Source: Clostridia bacterium (GTDB lineage Bacteria > Bacillota > Clostridia > Oscillospirales > Acutalibacteraceae). Taken from it: a stretch of DNA of 39,633 bases. The stretch is taken from NCBI GenBank assembly GCA_017623315.1, contig JAGAPJ010000003.1:1-39633 (forward strand), given 5' to 3'. A program made the translations under genes and the position numbers. Of the stretch, positions 26,025-34,991 are shown in pieces. A model generated the notes under the pieces. It saw only the letters and a program-made list of their open reading frames with translations. It was not told the DNA's origin and made no database searches. The stretch's first letter is position 1. Each line of letters starts with the position of its first letter.

Positions 26025-27044
26025 ATGTTTACAACTGATATAGGTGTTGACCTTGGCACCGCAAATACCCTTGTTTGCCATAAGGGCAAAGGAATTATTA
26101 TGAGAGAGCCGTCAGTAGTGGCTTACGATATAAGAAATGACGCAGTACGTGCTGTTGGTCAGGAAGCAAAGGATATGATTGGCCGTACCCCCGGCTCAAT
26201 AGTTGCAGTACGTCCCCTTAAAAACGGCGTTATCGCCAACTTTGACGTTACTGCCGCAATGCTTAAGCGCTTCGTTAAAATTGCCCTTAAAGGCTCGTTC
26301 TTTAACAGGGTTAGAATGGTTATATGTGTACCCTCTGGCGTAACGGAGGTTGAAAGCCGTGCAGTTTACGATGCCGCAAAGCAGGCAGGCGCAACCGAGG
26401 TTGATTTGGTTGAAGAACCAATGGCAGCGGCTGTAGGCGCAGGTCTTCCCGTTTGGGAAGCAACAGGAAATATGGTAGTAGATATCGGCGGTGGCACAAG
26501 TGAGGTTGCCGTTATATCTCTTGGCGATATTGTTACCGCACAGTCTATCCGTGTTGCAGGCGACGATTTGGACGAAGCCATTATTACCTACATCCGTAAA
26601 AAGCACAACCTTTTAATTGGTGAACGCACAGCCGAACAAATTAAAATTGAAATTGGCTCGGCAAAGCCCTATGATGATGAGACAAGCATTGAAATTAAGG
26701 GTAGAAACCAAGTAGACGGTTTACCTAAAAACGTTATTATTTCTTCCGAAGAAGTACGCGAGGCCATGGCGGACACTATAACCCAAATTATTGACGTTAT
26801 ACGTTCTACCTTAGAAAAAACCCCGCCTGAGCTTTCGGCTGATATTATCGACCGCGGTATTACCTTAACAGGCGGTGGCGCATTGCTTCGCGGCCTTGCC
26901 GAGCTTATTGCCGAGGAAACAGGTATGCCCGTAACAGTTGCCGCAAACCCCATTGACTGTGTGGTTATGGGTACTGCAAAACGCCTTGAGGGCAGTGGTG
27001 GCTTTGAAAATTACGTTTTCCGCCGCGGCAAACATTTCAGATAA
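26025..27044 (+). CDS. mreB: Rod shape-determining protein MreB
   Basis: 339 aa from [16 protein letters not shown], with GGAGAA just upstream; a TTG at 26013 is in frame but inside that ribosome site. MreB is the bacterial actin that positions the elongation machinery under the membrane. Phosphate-1 [12 protein letters not shown], connect-1, [17 protein letters not shown] (phosphate-2) and [10 protein letters not shown] (adenosine) motifs are all intact, and MFTTD gives a short hydrophobic membrane-contacting N-terminus. It starts the mreBCD–PBP set, 16 nt after the lipid kinase. Confidence 0.97.
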   Translation: MFTTDIGVDLGTANTLVCHKGKGIIMREPSVVAYDIRNDAVRAVGQEAKDMIGRTPGSIVAVRPLKNGVIANFDVTAAMLKRFVKIALKGSFFNRVRMVICVPSGVTEVESRAVYDAAKQAGATEVDLVEEPMAAAVGAGLPVWEATGNMVVDIGGGTSEVAVISLGDIVTAQSIRVAGDDLDEAIITYIRKKHNLLIGERTAEQIKIEIGSAKPYDDETSIEIKGRNQVDGLPKNVIISSEEVREAMADTITQIIDVIRSTLEKTPPELSADIIDRGITLTGGGALLRGLAELIAEETGMPVTVAANPIDCVVMGTAKRLEGSGGFENYVFRRGKHFR

Positions 27045-27062
27045 TTATTCGGAGGAATTAAA

Positions 27063-27923
27063 ATGCGATTTTTCTTTCGCAGCAGGCAATTTAAAGTCAT
27101 TTTATCGGTTTTAATTGCCTTAATAGCGGTTTCGGTTATTTTTTCCCTTATCGGAAGCCAAATTTCACCACAGGCTAATATTGTAGGTATGCTTACCGCA
27201 CCCTTCCGTTCTGCAGTTAACGGTATTTATAACGGAATTGAGGATTTTATATCTGCCTATAAGGATGGCAATAAACTTATGCTTGAAAACGCCGAGCTTG
27301 AAAGTGAGGTTAATGACCTTCGTGAACAACTTGCCGATTATCAGGAGATACAGGCCGAAAACGAATTTTATAAAAAATATTTAAAAATTGCTGAAAATCA
27401 TCCTGATTTTAAGTTTACCGCCGCAACCCTTATTTCGCGCGATAACGACGACCCTTACCAAAGCTTTGTAATAAACAAAGGCTCGCTAAACGGTGTTTCA
27501 GCTTATGACCCTGTTATAACCGATGCGGGACTTGTTGGCTTCATTTCACAGGTTGGGCTTACCACCGCCAAAGTAACAACAGTTTTAAGCCCCGAATTAT
27601 CGATTGGTGCGCTTGATAGCCGCACTAACGATTCGGGCGTGGTTTCGGGTGATTTAGAAATTGCAAAAAACGGCAAAACCAAGTTTTATAATTTGGCGCG
27701 TTCTTGCAGTGTTGCCATTGGTGACTATGTTGCAACCTCAGGTGAGGGTATTTTCCCAAAAGGCTTGCTTATCGGCAAAATTGAAACTATCGGTACCGAT
27801 AAATACAACACTTCAATTTATGCAACCGTTACCCCCTTTGCAAATATTGAAGAATTGCGTCAAGTAATGGTTATAACCGAATTTGACGGTCAGGGCAGTG
27901 TACTTGGTAAGGTTGGTGGTTGA
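27063..27923 (+). CDS. mreC: Rod shape-determining protein MreC
   Basis: 286 aa. One N-terminal membrane helix (about 11-33), a coiled coil (about 65-100, NAELESEVNDLREQLADYQ), then the extracellular double beta-barrel (VINKGSLNGVSAYDPVITDAGLVGFI, GVVSGDLE, DYVATSGEGIFPKGLLIG). MreC links MreB and MreD to PBP2. GGAGGAATTAAA precedes the ATG. It overlaps the start region of mreD. Confidence 0.96.
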   Translation: MRFFFRSRQFKVILSVLIALIAVSVIFSLIGSQISPQANIVGMLTAPFRSAVNGIYNGIEDFISAYKDGNKLMLENAELESEVNDLREQLADYQEIQAENEFYKKYLKIAENHPDFKFTAATLISRDNDDPYQSFVINKGSLNGVSAYDPVITDAGLVGFISQVGLTTAKVTTVLSPELSIGALDSRTNDSGVVSGDLEIAKNGKTKFYNLARSCSVAIGDYVATSGEGIFPKGLLIGKIETIGTDKYNTSIYATVTPFANIEELRQVMVITEFDGQGSVLGKVGG

Positions 27924-27925
27924 TT

Positions 27926-28435
27926 ATGACTAAAAGCCTTAAAAAGTTTTTACTTGTAGCCTTTAACGTAATGATTTTCTTTGTATTTTCGTTACTTCAC
28001 TATTCTAACGTTTTTAATTTCAAAATTTTTGGTGCGGGAACTACTATTTTAATTCCTATTTTGGTTGCATTTTCACTTTGGCATTCACCCATAGCATCCG
28101 CTATGGCAGGTATGCTTTCGGGAATAATTATGGATTCCTCCGCCCAAGGTACCTATTGCTTTAACGCCATTATTTTACTTATTATAGGTGTTTTTGTGTC
28201 GGTTACCTCTAACACACTATTTAATAAAAATTTGCCGTCAGCAATTGTTATTTCGTTTATATGCTCGGTGGTTTATTACCTTATGCAATGGGCGATTTTT
28301 CACACCTTTTCAGAGGGGGTTAACCACAGCCTTACCTTTTTGCTTGAAATCTCACTACCGTCGGCAATTTTAACAGCACTTTTCATTTTCCCTTTTTATT
28401 ACCTTTATAAATACGTTGAAAAACTTAAACCATAA
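27926..28435 (+). CDS. mreD: Rod shape-determining protein MreD
   Basis: 169 aa from MTKSLKKFLL. A TTG two codons earlier overlaps the mreC stop; GGTGG before the ATG favours 27926. The product is almost entirely hydrophobic, with five or six membrane helices, and has the usual short length of MreD. Assignment rests on size, topology, the ASAMAGMLSGIIMD segment and position between mreC and PBP2. Confidence 0.9.
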   Translation: MTKSLKKFLLVAFNVMIFFVFSLLHYSNVFNFKIFGAGTTILIPILVAFSLWHSPIASAMAGMLSGIIMDSSAQGTYCFNAIILLIIGVFVSVTSNTLFNKNLPSAIVISFICSVVYYLMQWAIFHTFSEGVNHSLTFLLEISLPSAILTALFIFPFYYLYKYVEKLKP

Positions 28436-28452
28436 AGAAAGGAAATTTCATC

Positions 28453-30432
28453 TTGCCTTTTAAGAAAAAAAGCCAAATTGAAATTAACGTGTTATCCCTT
28501 TTCATTATAGCCGCTATTGTTTTATTTTCGGCAAGGGTATATTTTTTGCAAATTACCGCCGCAGGCGAATTCAAAAAAACCTTACCATACGGTGCGGTAA
28601 GCTCGCACAAGGCGGTTATTAAGGCGCCACGCGGTGAAATACTTGACTGCTACGGCAGGCAAATTGCCGTTAACCGCGACGGTTATAACATAATTTTTAA
28701 CAAAGCTTATGTTGGGGATAACCTAAATACAATAATTTTAACCCTTACAAATCTTGCAGCAAAATATGGAGCTGAATGGGTAGACAAGCTACCTATTACA
28801 GCTTCGTCACCATATAAATATATTGAGGGCGAAAAAACCGACAAGCTTTTAAAAACACTTGATTTAGCAAATTACGCCACAGCGCAAAACTGCTTTGACG
28901 AAATGGTTAAACGCTATAAACTTGAAGGCTTTTCCAACACCGAACAACGCAAAATTATGGGTGTTAGGTACAGTATGGAAATTTTAGACTTTTCAATTTC
29001 CTACCCATACACCTTTGCAGAGGATATTCCAACCGAGCTTATGCGCAAGGTTTCGGAATCGGTATTTATGCTTCAAGGCGTTTCGATCGATGTTGTACCC
29101 TTTCGCGAATACGTTGATACCACACTTGCCGTAAACCTTATAGGCGCCGTTGGTCCTATTTATGAAGAGGACTGGGAATATTATAAGGAACGCGGTTATT
29201 CCTATAACGACAAGGTTGGTAAAAGCGGTATTGAAAAATGGGGCGAGGAATATCTCCGTGGCATTGACGGCGAAATCACCTATTACCTTGACGCTAAGGG
29301 CAGTATAATTAAAAGTGAAATCACTAAAGAGCCTATTGCAGGTAAAACCATTATGTTGTCACTTGACAAGAATATTCAGCGTCTTGCACAGGATTCACTT
29401 GCTAAGAAAGTACAGGATATGCGTTCAAAGGGTAGTAGCTGTAAAGCCGCTACCGCCGTTGCCATTGATATAGAAACGGGTAAGGTTTTAGCGGCGGCAA
29501 ATTACCCCACCTATGATTCGGCAACAATGAACAAGGAATATAACAAGCTTGTAGCTGACCCAGCAAAGCCCCTTATGGATCGCGCTTTTCAGGGTATTTA
29601 CCCCATTGGCTCAACAATAAAGCCGGGTGTTTCGGTAGCAGCACTTGAAGCAGGTGTTTACCGTAACGGTGAAACCGTAAAATGCGTACAAACCTATAGC
29701 TATTTTAACGACTATAAACCAAGGTGTTTACATTACCATGGTACTATTAACCTTAAAACCGCTATTTCAAAAAGCTGTAACTACTTCTTTTTTGAAATGG
29801 GTAGACGCATTGGCGCCACCACACTTACCGATTACTTTAAACAGTTTGGCTTAGGGGTTAAAACAGGGGTTGAGGTTAACGATAGCGCAGGGCTTTTATT
29901 ACAGCCCGATTCTGACAAGGTTGGCGGTACTACACTTCAAATTTCAATTGGCCAGCTTAACGCATTTACACCGCTTCAGCTTGCAAATTATACTGCAACC
30001 CTTGCAAACGGTGGCGACCATTATAAAGTAAGTCTTATTAACCAAATTGTAAGCTATGATATGTCGGCAACCATTAAAACAGTTAAACCCGAAATTTTAA
30101 ATACCGTTAAAATAAGTACAGCAACACACAAAGCCGTAAAGGACGGTATGCTTTCGGTTACCGAAGAAGGTACAGGTCGTCAAGCGCTTAGCGATTATCC
30201 CATTAAGGTTGGCGGTAAAACAGGTACGTCACAGGTTAACAACGCTGAAGATAACGGTGTTTTTGTTGCCTTTGCACCGTTTGATAACCCCCAAATTGCA
30301 ATTGCGGTTTTACTTGAAAACGGCGGTCACGGCTCTAATGCGGGTCCCGTTGTACGCGATATTCTTGATGCTTACTTCTTCTCAAAGGAAAGTGCCGACG
30401 AATACGACCTTCCTTTTACTGTTTTAGATTAA
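28453..30432 (+). CDS. mrdA: Class B penicillin-binding protein (PBP2/MrdA-type transpeptidase), TTG start
   Basis: 659 aa. One N-terminal membrane helix (about 11-32), a pedestal/dimerisation domain to about 290 (APRGEILDCYGRQIAVNRDG; GKSGIEKWGEEYLRGIDG), then the transpeptidase. Active-site motifs: S387-TIK in YPIGSTIKPG, S441-C-N443, and K589-T-G in GGKTGTSQVN. It cross-links peptidoglycan during elongation with MreBCD. The TTG follows AAAGGA by about 9 nt, and no ATG lies nearby. RodA, its usual glycosyltransferase partner, is not in this window. Confidence 0.94.
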   Translation: MPFKKKSQIEINVLSLFIIAAIVLFSARVYFLQITAAGEFKKTLPYGAVSSHKAVIKAPRGEILDCYGRQIAVNRDGYNIIFNKAYVGDNLNTIILTLTNLAAKYGAEWVDKLPITASSPYKYIEGEKTDKLLKTLDLANYATAQNCFDEMVKRYKLEGFSNTEQRKIMGVRYSMEILDFSISYPYTFAEDIPTELMRKVSESVFMLQGVSIDVVPFREYVDTTLAVNLIGAVGPIYEEDWEYYKERGYSYNDKVGKSGIEKWGEEYLRGIDGEITYYLDAKGSIIKSEITKEPIAGKTIMLSLDKNIQRLAQDSLAKKVQDMRSKGSSCKAATAVAIDIETGKVLAAANYPTYDSATMNKEYNKLVADPAKPLMDRAFQGIYPIGSTIKPGVSVAALEAGVYRNGETVKCVQTYSYFNDYKPRCLHYHGTINLKTAISKSCNYFFFEMGRRIGATTLTDYFKQFGLGVKTGVEVNDSAGLLLQPDSDKVGGTTLQISIGQLNAFTPLQLANYTATLANGGDHYKVSLINQIVSYDMSATIKTVKPEILNTVKISTATHKAVKDGMLSVTEEGTGRQALSDYPIKVGGKTGTSQVNNAEDNGVFVAFAPFDNPQIAIAVLLENGGHGSNAGPVVRDILDAYFFSKESADEYDLPFTVLD

Positions 30433-30437
30433 GCTAA

Positions 30438-30466
30438 TTGACAAAAAATAACAGTTATGTTAAAAT
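30438..30466 (+). promoter_or_regulatory. Promoter of minD and downstream genes
   Basis: Perfect TTGACA (30438-30443), 17 nt, TAAAAT (30461-30466). It begins 5 nt after the PBP stop and gives a leader of about 18 nt including the GAGGTGA ribosome site, so minD onward is a separate transcription unit. Confidence 0.85.
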
Positions 30467-30490
30467 ATTATCTAATTATGAGGTGACAAA

Positions 30491-31216
30491 ATGGGTAAGG
30501 TTTTTGCAATAACCTCAGGCAAGGGCGGCGTTGGAAAATCCACAGTTTCAGCAGGGCTTTCATTAGCGTTTTCAAGCCTTGGCAAAAAGGTGTTGCTTGT
30601 CGATATGGACGAAGGGCTTCGCTGTCTTGATTTAATGCTTGGTATAAGCAATGAAGTCGTTTTAGACCTTTCGGATATTTTAGGCGGACGCGATATAAAT
30701 GATGCCACCTATAATGTAAAGGAAAATTTATTCCTTGTGCCTGCGCCCTTAAAAACGGGCTTAATTGACGCCTTTTCACTTGCGAATTTTGCAAATCAGG
30801 CCGAGGGTATGTACGACATTGTTATATTTGACTTCCCTGCAGGGATTGACTTTTCGCTTTATTCGTCATTACCCGAAAGCACCCTGTTTTTAACAGTTGC
30901 ATTTCCCGATTCGGTCACCATACGTGATGCCACAGTCGTAAGCGGTCTTTTGGCTGAAAATGGCTTTAAATCACGCCTTATTATAAACCGTTTTGATTAT
31001 AAGCTTTCAAAACGTAAATATTATAAAGACATTGACGCTATAATTGATGAATCACAGCTCCAGCTCATAGGGATTGTACCAACGAGTGAAAAATTACAGC
31101 TTCTTTCGGTTGGGCAAAATTTGAAGTCTAAAGATAAATCAATAAAAGCCTTAACTAGAATTTCCAAACGTCTTATGGGTGAGCATATTTTGCTTCCTAA
31201 AATAAAAAAAATATGA
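30491..31216 (+). CDS. minD: MinD/ParA-family ATPase (septum-site determination)
   Basis: 241 aa. Deviant Walker A GKGGVGKST (residues 10-18) after VFAITS, switch I VDMDEGLRCLDLMLG, Walker B region IVIFDFPAGID. MinD activates the division inhibitor MinC at the membrane. The protein is about 25 residues shorter than typical MinD, and the C-terminal amphipathic membrane anchor is reduced to HILLPKIKKI, so membrane binding may be weaker. The position after mreBCD–PBP2 matches clostridial minCD loci, but minC and minE are absent here. GAGGTGA precedes the ATG by 4-5 nt. Confidence 0.85.
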   Translation: MGKVFAITSGKGGVGKSTVSAGLSLAFSSLGKKVLLVDMDEGLRCLDLMLGISNEVVLDLSDILGGRDINDATYNVKENLFLVPAPLKTGLIDAFSLANFANQAEGMYDIVIFDFPAGIDFSLYSSLPESTLFLTVAFPDSVTIRDATVVSGLLAENGFKSRLIINRFDYKLSKRKYYKDIDAIIDESQLQLIGIVPTSEKLQLLSVGQNLKSKDKSIKALTRISKRLMGEHILLPKIKKI

Positions 31217-31230
31217 GAGGATAATGAAAA

Positions 31231-31635
31231 ATGACTATTGCACTTATCGCACACGACGCAAAAAAAGAACTTATGGTACAGTTTTGCATTGCTTATTGCG
31301 GCATTTTAAGCCGATATAACCTTGTTGCTACAGGTGGCACAGGCAAAATTGTTACCGATGCGACAGGTCTTGAGATAACTTCATTCTTAAGCGGTTCACA
31401 GGGCGGCTCACAGCAAATTGCTTCACGTATTGGCTGTGATGAAATTGACCTTTTACTCTTGTTCCGCGATCCTCTCAACCCCAAGCCTAACGAGCCTGAC
31501 GAGCGCTCACTTTTACGCCTTTGCGACGTTCATAATATTCCCGTTGCTACAAACATTGCAACCGCTGAAATGCTTATCCACGGCTTAGAACGCGGTGACC
31601 TTGATTGGCGCAATATAGTAAAAACTAACCACTAA
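31231..31635 (+). CDS. mgsA: Methylglyoxal synthase homologue with altered active site
   Basis: 134 aa, normal family length. Methylglyoxal synthase converts dihydroxyacetone phosphate to methylglyoxal and phosphate. The fold is clear: IALIAHDAKK, LVATGGTGK, LLFRDPLNPKPNEPDERSLLRLCD, IPVATNIATAEMLI. The catalytic base of E. coli MgsA, Asp71 in GGDQQ, is serine here (GGSQQ, S60), and the phosphate-site TGTTG reads TGGTG. The second acidic residue (Asp101 equivalent, in EPDE) and the RDPL aspartate are kept. Activity is therefore uncertain. The gene follows minD by 14 nt with GAGAGGA upstream, a conserved clostridial neighbourhood. Confidence 0.88.
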   Translation: MTIALIAHDAKKELMVQFCIAYCGILSRYNLVATGGTGKIVTDATGLEITSFLSGSQGGSQQIASRIGCDEIDLLLLFRDPLNPKPNEPDERSLLRLCDVHNIPVATNIATAEMLIHGLERGDLDWRNIVKTNH

Positions 31636-31652
31636 TTCGGAGTAATAAAATC

Positions 31653-32960
31653 ATGAGTGAAATTAACCGTGCCATAAAAGGCACTAATGACATTTTGCCT
31701 GCTGACAGCCAAAAATGGCAGTTTGTTGAGGGCAAGATGCTTGAAACTGCGCGTATGTACGGCTTTGAAGAAATCCGTGTTCCTGTTTTCGAGCATACCG
31801 AAGTTTTCAAAAGAAGCGTTGGCGACACAACCGATGTTGTTCAAAAAGAAATGTACACCTTTGACGATAAGGGTGGCCGTTCCATAACCCTCCGACCCGA
31901 GCTTACCGCAGGCGTGGTACGCTGTGCAATTGAAAAGGGCTTGGTACAAGGCGCATTACCCTTAAAGGTTTGTTATATAGGCGGTTGCTACCGTTATGAG
32001 AAACCGCAGGCAGGCAGGCTTCGTGAATTCCACCAGTTCGGTGTGGAATGCTTTGGTGCCGCATCCCCTAACGCCGATGCTGAAGTTATTATGCTTGCCA
32101 AACAGGTGCTTGACAGCGTAGGTATTGAAAAAATATCGCTTGAAATTAATTCAATCGGCTGCCCCGAATGCCGCAAGAATTATCAAGCCGCATTAAAGCA
32201 ATATTTTAATGACAATATTGATACCCTTTGCGGCACCTGCAAGGAACGTCTTGACCGCAACCCAATGCGTATTTTGGACTGTAAGTCACCCGTATGTTCC
32301 GACCTTGCTAAAAACTCACCCGTTGTTATCGATTACCTTTGTGACGACTGTAAGGCACACTTTGAGGGTGTTAAAAAGCATCTAGATGCCGCAGGTGTTA
32401 AATATACCGTTAACCCGCATATTGTACGCGGTCTTGATTATTACACCCGCACCGTTTTTGAATTTGTTTCAGGCGATATTGGCGCACAAAGCACTGTTTG
32501 CGGCGGTGGCCGTTATGACGGTCTTGTAAACCAAATGGGCGGCCCCAACGTTGCAGCCCTTGGCTTTGGTATGGGTATTGAAAGGTTAATGCTTGTACTT
32601 GAAGCACAAAAGACCGAGCTTCCCAAAATCAACACCTGTGACCTTTATATTGCCACAATGGGCGAAGCCGCAGCCCTTAAAGCAAGTGAGCTTTGCACTG
32701 TTTTACGAAACGACGGCTTTAAGGTTCAAACCGACATTACTTCACGCGGCTTAAAGGCACAAATGAAATTCGCCGACAAAATCGGAGCCACCTTTACAGT
32801 TGTGTTGGGCGACAGCGAAATTGAAAGCGACAACGCTAAACTTAAAAATATGCAAAGCGGTAAAGAAACCGCAATTTGCCTTGCTAATATAAGTGATGAA
32901 TTGTTTGCGGCAATAACAGATGCTGCACTTGAACAGCTTGAAGATGCAATTACAGAATAG
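31653..32960 (+). CDS. hisS: Histidine–tRNA ligase
   Basis: 435 aa, class II synthetase of normal length. Motifs: IKGTNDILPADSQKW at the N-terminus, motif 2 CYRYEKPQAGRLREFHQFGVE, the histidine loop VRGLDYYTRTVFEF, motif 3 AALGFGMGIERLML, then the anticodon-binding domain from about residue 330. A four-cysteine patch CPECRKNYQ and CGTCKERLDRNP in the insertion domain matches many bacterial HisRS proteins. GGAGT precedes the ATG. aspS follows at once, the usual hisS–aspS pair of Bacillota. Confidence 0.97.
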   Translation: MSEINRAIKGTNDILPADSQKWQFVEGKMLETARMYGFEEIRVPVFEHTEVFKRSVGDTTDVVQKEMYTFDDKGGRSITLRPELTAGVVRCAIEKGLVQGALPLKVCYIGGCYRYEKPQAGRLREFHQFGVECFGAASPNADAEVIMLAKQVLDSVGIEKISLEINSIGCPECRKNYQAALKQYFNDNIDTLCGTCKERLDRNPMRILDCKSPVCSDLAKNSPVVIDYLCDDCKAHFEGVKKHLDAAGVKYTVNPHIVRGLDYYTRTVFEFVSGDIGAQSTVCGGGRYDGLVNQMGGPNVAALGFGMGIERLMLVLEAQKTELPKINTCDLYIATMGEAAALKASELCTVLRNDGFKVQTDITSRGLKAQMKFADKIGATFTVVLGDSEIESDNAKLKNMQSGKETAICLANISDELFAAITDAALEQLEDAITE

Positions 32961-32971
32961 GAGTGTTTTTC

Positions 32972-34756
32972 TTGCAACTTGATAAAATGGACGGATTAAG
33001 ACGCACCCACTATTGCGGTGTGCTTCGTAAAGAGGATTTAGACAAAAATGTTGTTGTTTGCGGTTGGGTACAACGTCAGCGTGACCTTGGCGGTCTTATA
33101 TTTATTGATTTAAGGGATAGAACAGGTATTGTTCAGCTGGCCTTTGACGACAACACCGACAAGGCAATTTTTGAAAAAGCATCCGCTATTAGAAGCGAAT
33201 ATGTGCTTATGGTTGAGGGTAAAGTTAGAATGCGCTCCTCTATCAACCACGATATCCCCACAGGCGATATTGAAATTGAGGCTACTACCCTTAAGGTTAT
33301 TGGCGCAAGTGAAACCACTCCCTTTGAGATTTTGGATAAATGCCTTGCAAATGAAGAACTTCGCCTTAAATACCGTTATCTTGATTTAAGACGTCCCGTT
33401 ATTCAAAAGAACATTTTAATGCGACACAAAATTGCAAAGGTTACACGTGACTATTTTGATGAAAACGGCTTTATCGAAATTGAAACCCCCACCTTTATTA
33501 AATCTACACCCGAAGGCGCACGTGACTATCTTGTTCCTTCTCGTGTTCATAAGGGTAGCTTCTTCGCCCTTCCCCAGTCACCTCAGCTTTATAAACAGCT
33601 CTTAATGCTTTCAGGCTTTGACCGTTATATGCAGCTTGCACGTTGCTATCGTGACGAGGATTTACGTGCTGACCGTCAGCCCGAATTTACCCAAATTGAC
33701 CTTGAAATGTCCTTTGTAGAAATGGAAGATATTTTCCAAATTGCTGAAGGCTATATCAGCCGTTTGTTTAAAGAAGTATTAAACGTTGAAATCCCCACAC
33801 CGCTTCCCCGCCTTACCTTTACCGAGGCTATGAACGATTACGGCAGCGACAAGCCCGACACCCGCTTTGAAATGAAGATTAAGGATTTGACGGATATTGT
33901 AGAAAACTGCGGCTTTGGTGTATTTGCCGACACAGTTAAAAACGGCGGTACTGTACGCGCTATTACAGCTAAGAATGCGGCAAGCGTTTATACAAGAAAA
34001 GAAATTGATAAGCTAACCGAAGATGCTAAGGGTATTGGCGCAAAGGGTCTTGCCTTTATCCGTTGGGTTGAGGATACACCCACCTGTTCCTTCTCAAAAT
34101 TTATGACTGAAGAAGAGATGGCGAATATTATTGAACGCACAGGCGCCCAAAAGGGCGACGTTGTGCTTATCGTTGCCGATAAAAAGAATATTTGCCTTTC
34201 AGTTTTAGGTGCTCTTCGTTTAACCGTTGCAAAGCGTCTTGACATCATTCCCGAAGGCTTCAACTTCCTTTGGATTACCGAATTCCCCTTCTTCGAATAC
34301 AACGAAGAAACAGGTAATTGGGACGCTATGCACCATCCCTTTACTTCACCTTTAGATGAGTGCTTACAATATCTTGACACCGCACCCGAAAAGGTGTTTG
34401 CAAAGGCTTATGACCTTGTGCTTAACGGTACTGAATTATCAAGCGGATCTATCCGTATTTCCGATCCCGAGCTTCAGAAAAAGATGTTTGCAGCCCTTGG
34501 CCTTTCGGACGAAGAAGCAGCCGAAAAATTTGGCTTCTTAGTTGATGCTTACCGTTACGGCGCACCCACCCACGGCGGTATGGGTATCGGTCTTGACCGT
34601 TTAACAATGATTATGTGCGGTTGCGATTCACTTCGTGACGTTATCGCCTTCCCCAAGGTTTCTAACACAGGCGAATTAATGTCTGGCGCACCATCGAGAG
34701 TTGATGTAAAACAGCTTGAAGACCTTGCAATCGGCATTATTGAAAGTGACAAATAA
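32972..34756 (+). CDS. aspS: Aspartate–tRNA ligase (TTG start)
   Basis: 594 aa from the TTG at 32972, which has AGGAG 8 nt upstream; a GTG at 32963 lies inside that ribosome site and the ATG at 32987 has none. N-terminal OB-fold (VVVCGWVQRQRDLGGLIFID), class II catalytic domain (FIEIETPTFIKSTPEGARDY; QLYKQLLMLSGFDRYMQLAR; CYRDEDLRADRQPEFTQID), bacterial GAD insert (about 285-420) and motif 3 GMGIGLDRLTMIM. Length and domains are normal for bacterial AspRS. It is the last gene of the run, followed by a terminator. Confidence 0.97.
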   Translation: MQLDKMDGLRRTHYCGVLRKEDLDKNVVVCGWVQRQRDLGGLIFIDLRDRTGIVQLAFDDNTDKAIFEKASAIRSEYVLMVEGKVRMRSSINHDIPTGDIEIEATTLKVIGASETTPFEILDKCLANEELRLKYRYLDLRRPVIQKNILMRHKIAKVTRDYFDENGFIEIETPTFIKSTPEGARDYLVPSRVHKGSFFALPQSPQLYKQLLMLSGFDRYMQLARCYRDEDLRADRQPEFTQIDLEMSFVEMEDIFQIAEGYISRLFKEVLNVEIPTPLPRLTFTEAMNDYGSDKPDTRFEMKIKDLTDIVENCGFGVFADTVKNGGTVRAITAKNAASVYTRKEIDKLTEDAKGIGAKGLAFIRWVEDTPTCSFSKFMTEEEMANIIERTGAQKGDVVLIVADKKNICLSVLGALRLTVAKRLDIIPEGFNFLWITEFPFFEYNEETGNWDAMHHPFTSPLDECLQYLDTAPEKVFAKAYDLVLNGTELSSGSIRISDPELQKKMFAALGLSDEEAAEKFGFLVDAYRYGAPTHGGMGIGLDRLTMIMCGCDSLRDVIAFPKVSNTGELMSGAPSRVDVKQLEDLAIGIIESDK

Positions 34757-34760
34757 TTTT

Positions 34761-34790
34761 AAGGCGGTAGAAATTTCTACCGCCTTTTTT
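34761..34790. terminator. Intrinsic terminator after aspS
   Basis: A perfect 13-bp self-complementary stem centred on AAATTT (34761-34786) with TTTTTT at its 3' side and a short A-run on the other, 5 nt after the aspS stop. It may also serve capA from the opposite side. Confidence 0.9.
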
Positions 34791-34841
34791 CTATAGCATT
34801 TTCAAATTTTAGTTTGTCGGTGAGGTTGGATTGGTTGCACA

Positions 34842-34914
34842 TCGTAGGGGCGAACTGTGTTCGCCCGTAAATGAATGTAGTTTGCTAGCGGGCGAACACA
34901 GTTCGCCCCTACGA
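34842..34914. repeat. 26-bp inverted-repeat intergenic element with nested hairpins
   Basis: Two perfect arms (34842-34867 and 34889-34914) flank a 21-nt centre. Each arm also folds on itself: GGGCGAAC-TGT-GTTCGCCC. The GC-rich arms contrast with the AT-rich flanks. Elements beginning GTAGGGGCG and ending CGCCCCTAC recur in many clostridial genomes; whether this is a non-autonomous mobile element or an RNA-level structure is not known to me. There is no coding capacity. Confidence 0.85.
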
Positions 34915-34939
34915 AAATATAATTTAAATTGTTCGTTAA

Positions 34940-34967
34940 TTCCGAATTATGCATTACAAATTACGCA
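34940..34967 (-). repeat. Decayed array of four heptamers (TTACGMA family)
   Basis: Consecutive units TTCCGAA, TTATGCA, TTACAAA, TTACGCA. They match, with drift, the array at 39571-39598 in the same orientation, but no gene of the four-helix type lies beside this one. It sits between the inverted-repeat element and the end of capA. Confidence 0.6.
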
Positions 34968-34991
34968 TTTCGCGTAAGCGTTACCCCAAAT

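Noticed and set aside
26196-26606. Open frame of 136 codons on the minus strand within mreB
   Set aside because: It lies fully opposite conserved mreB motifs, is rich in Cys/Asn/His and has no ribosome site, as expected of an antisense shadow.
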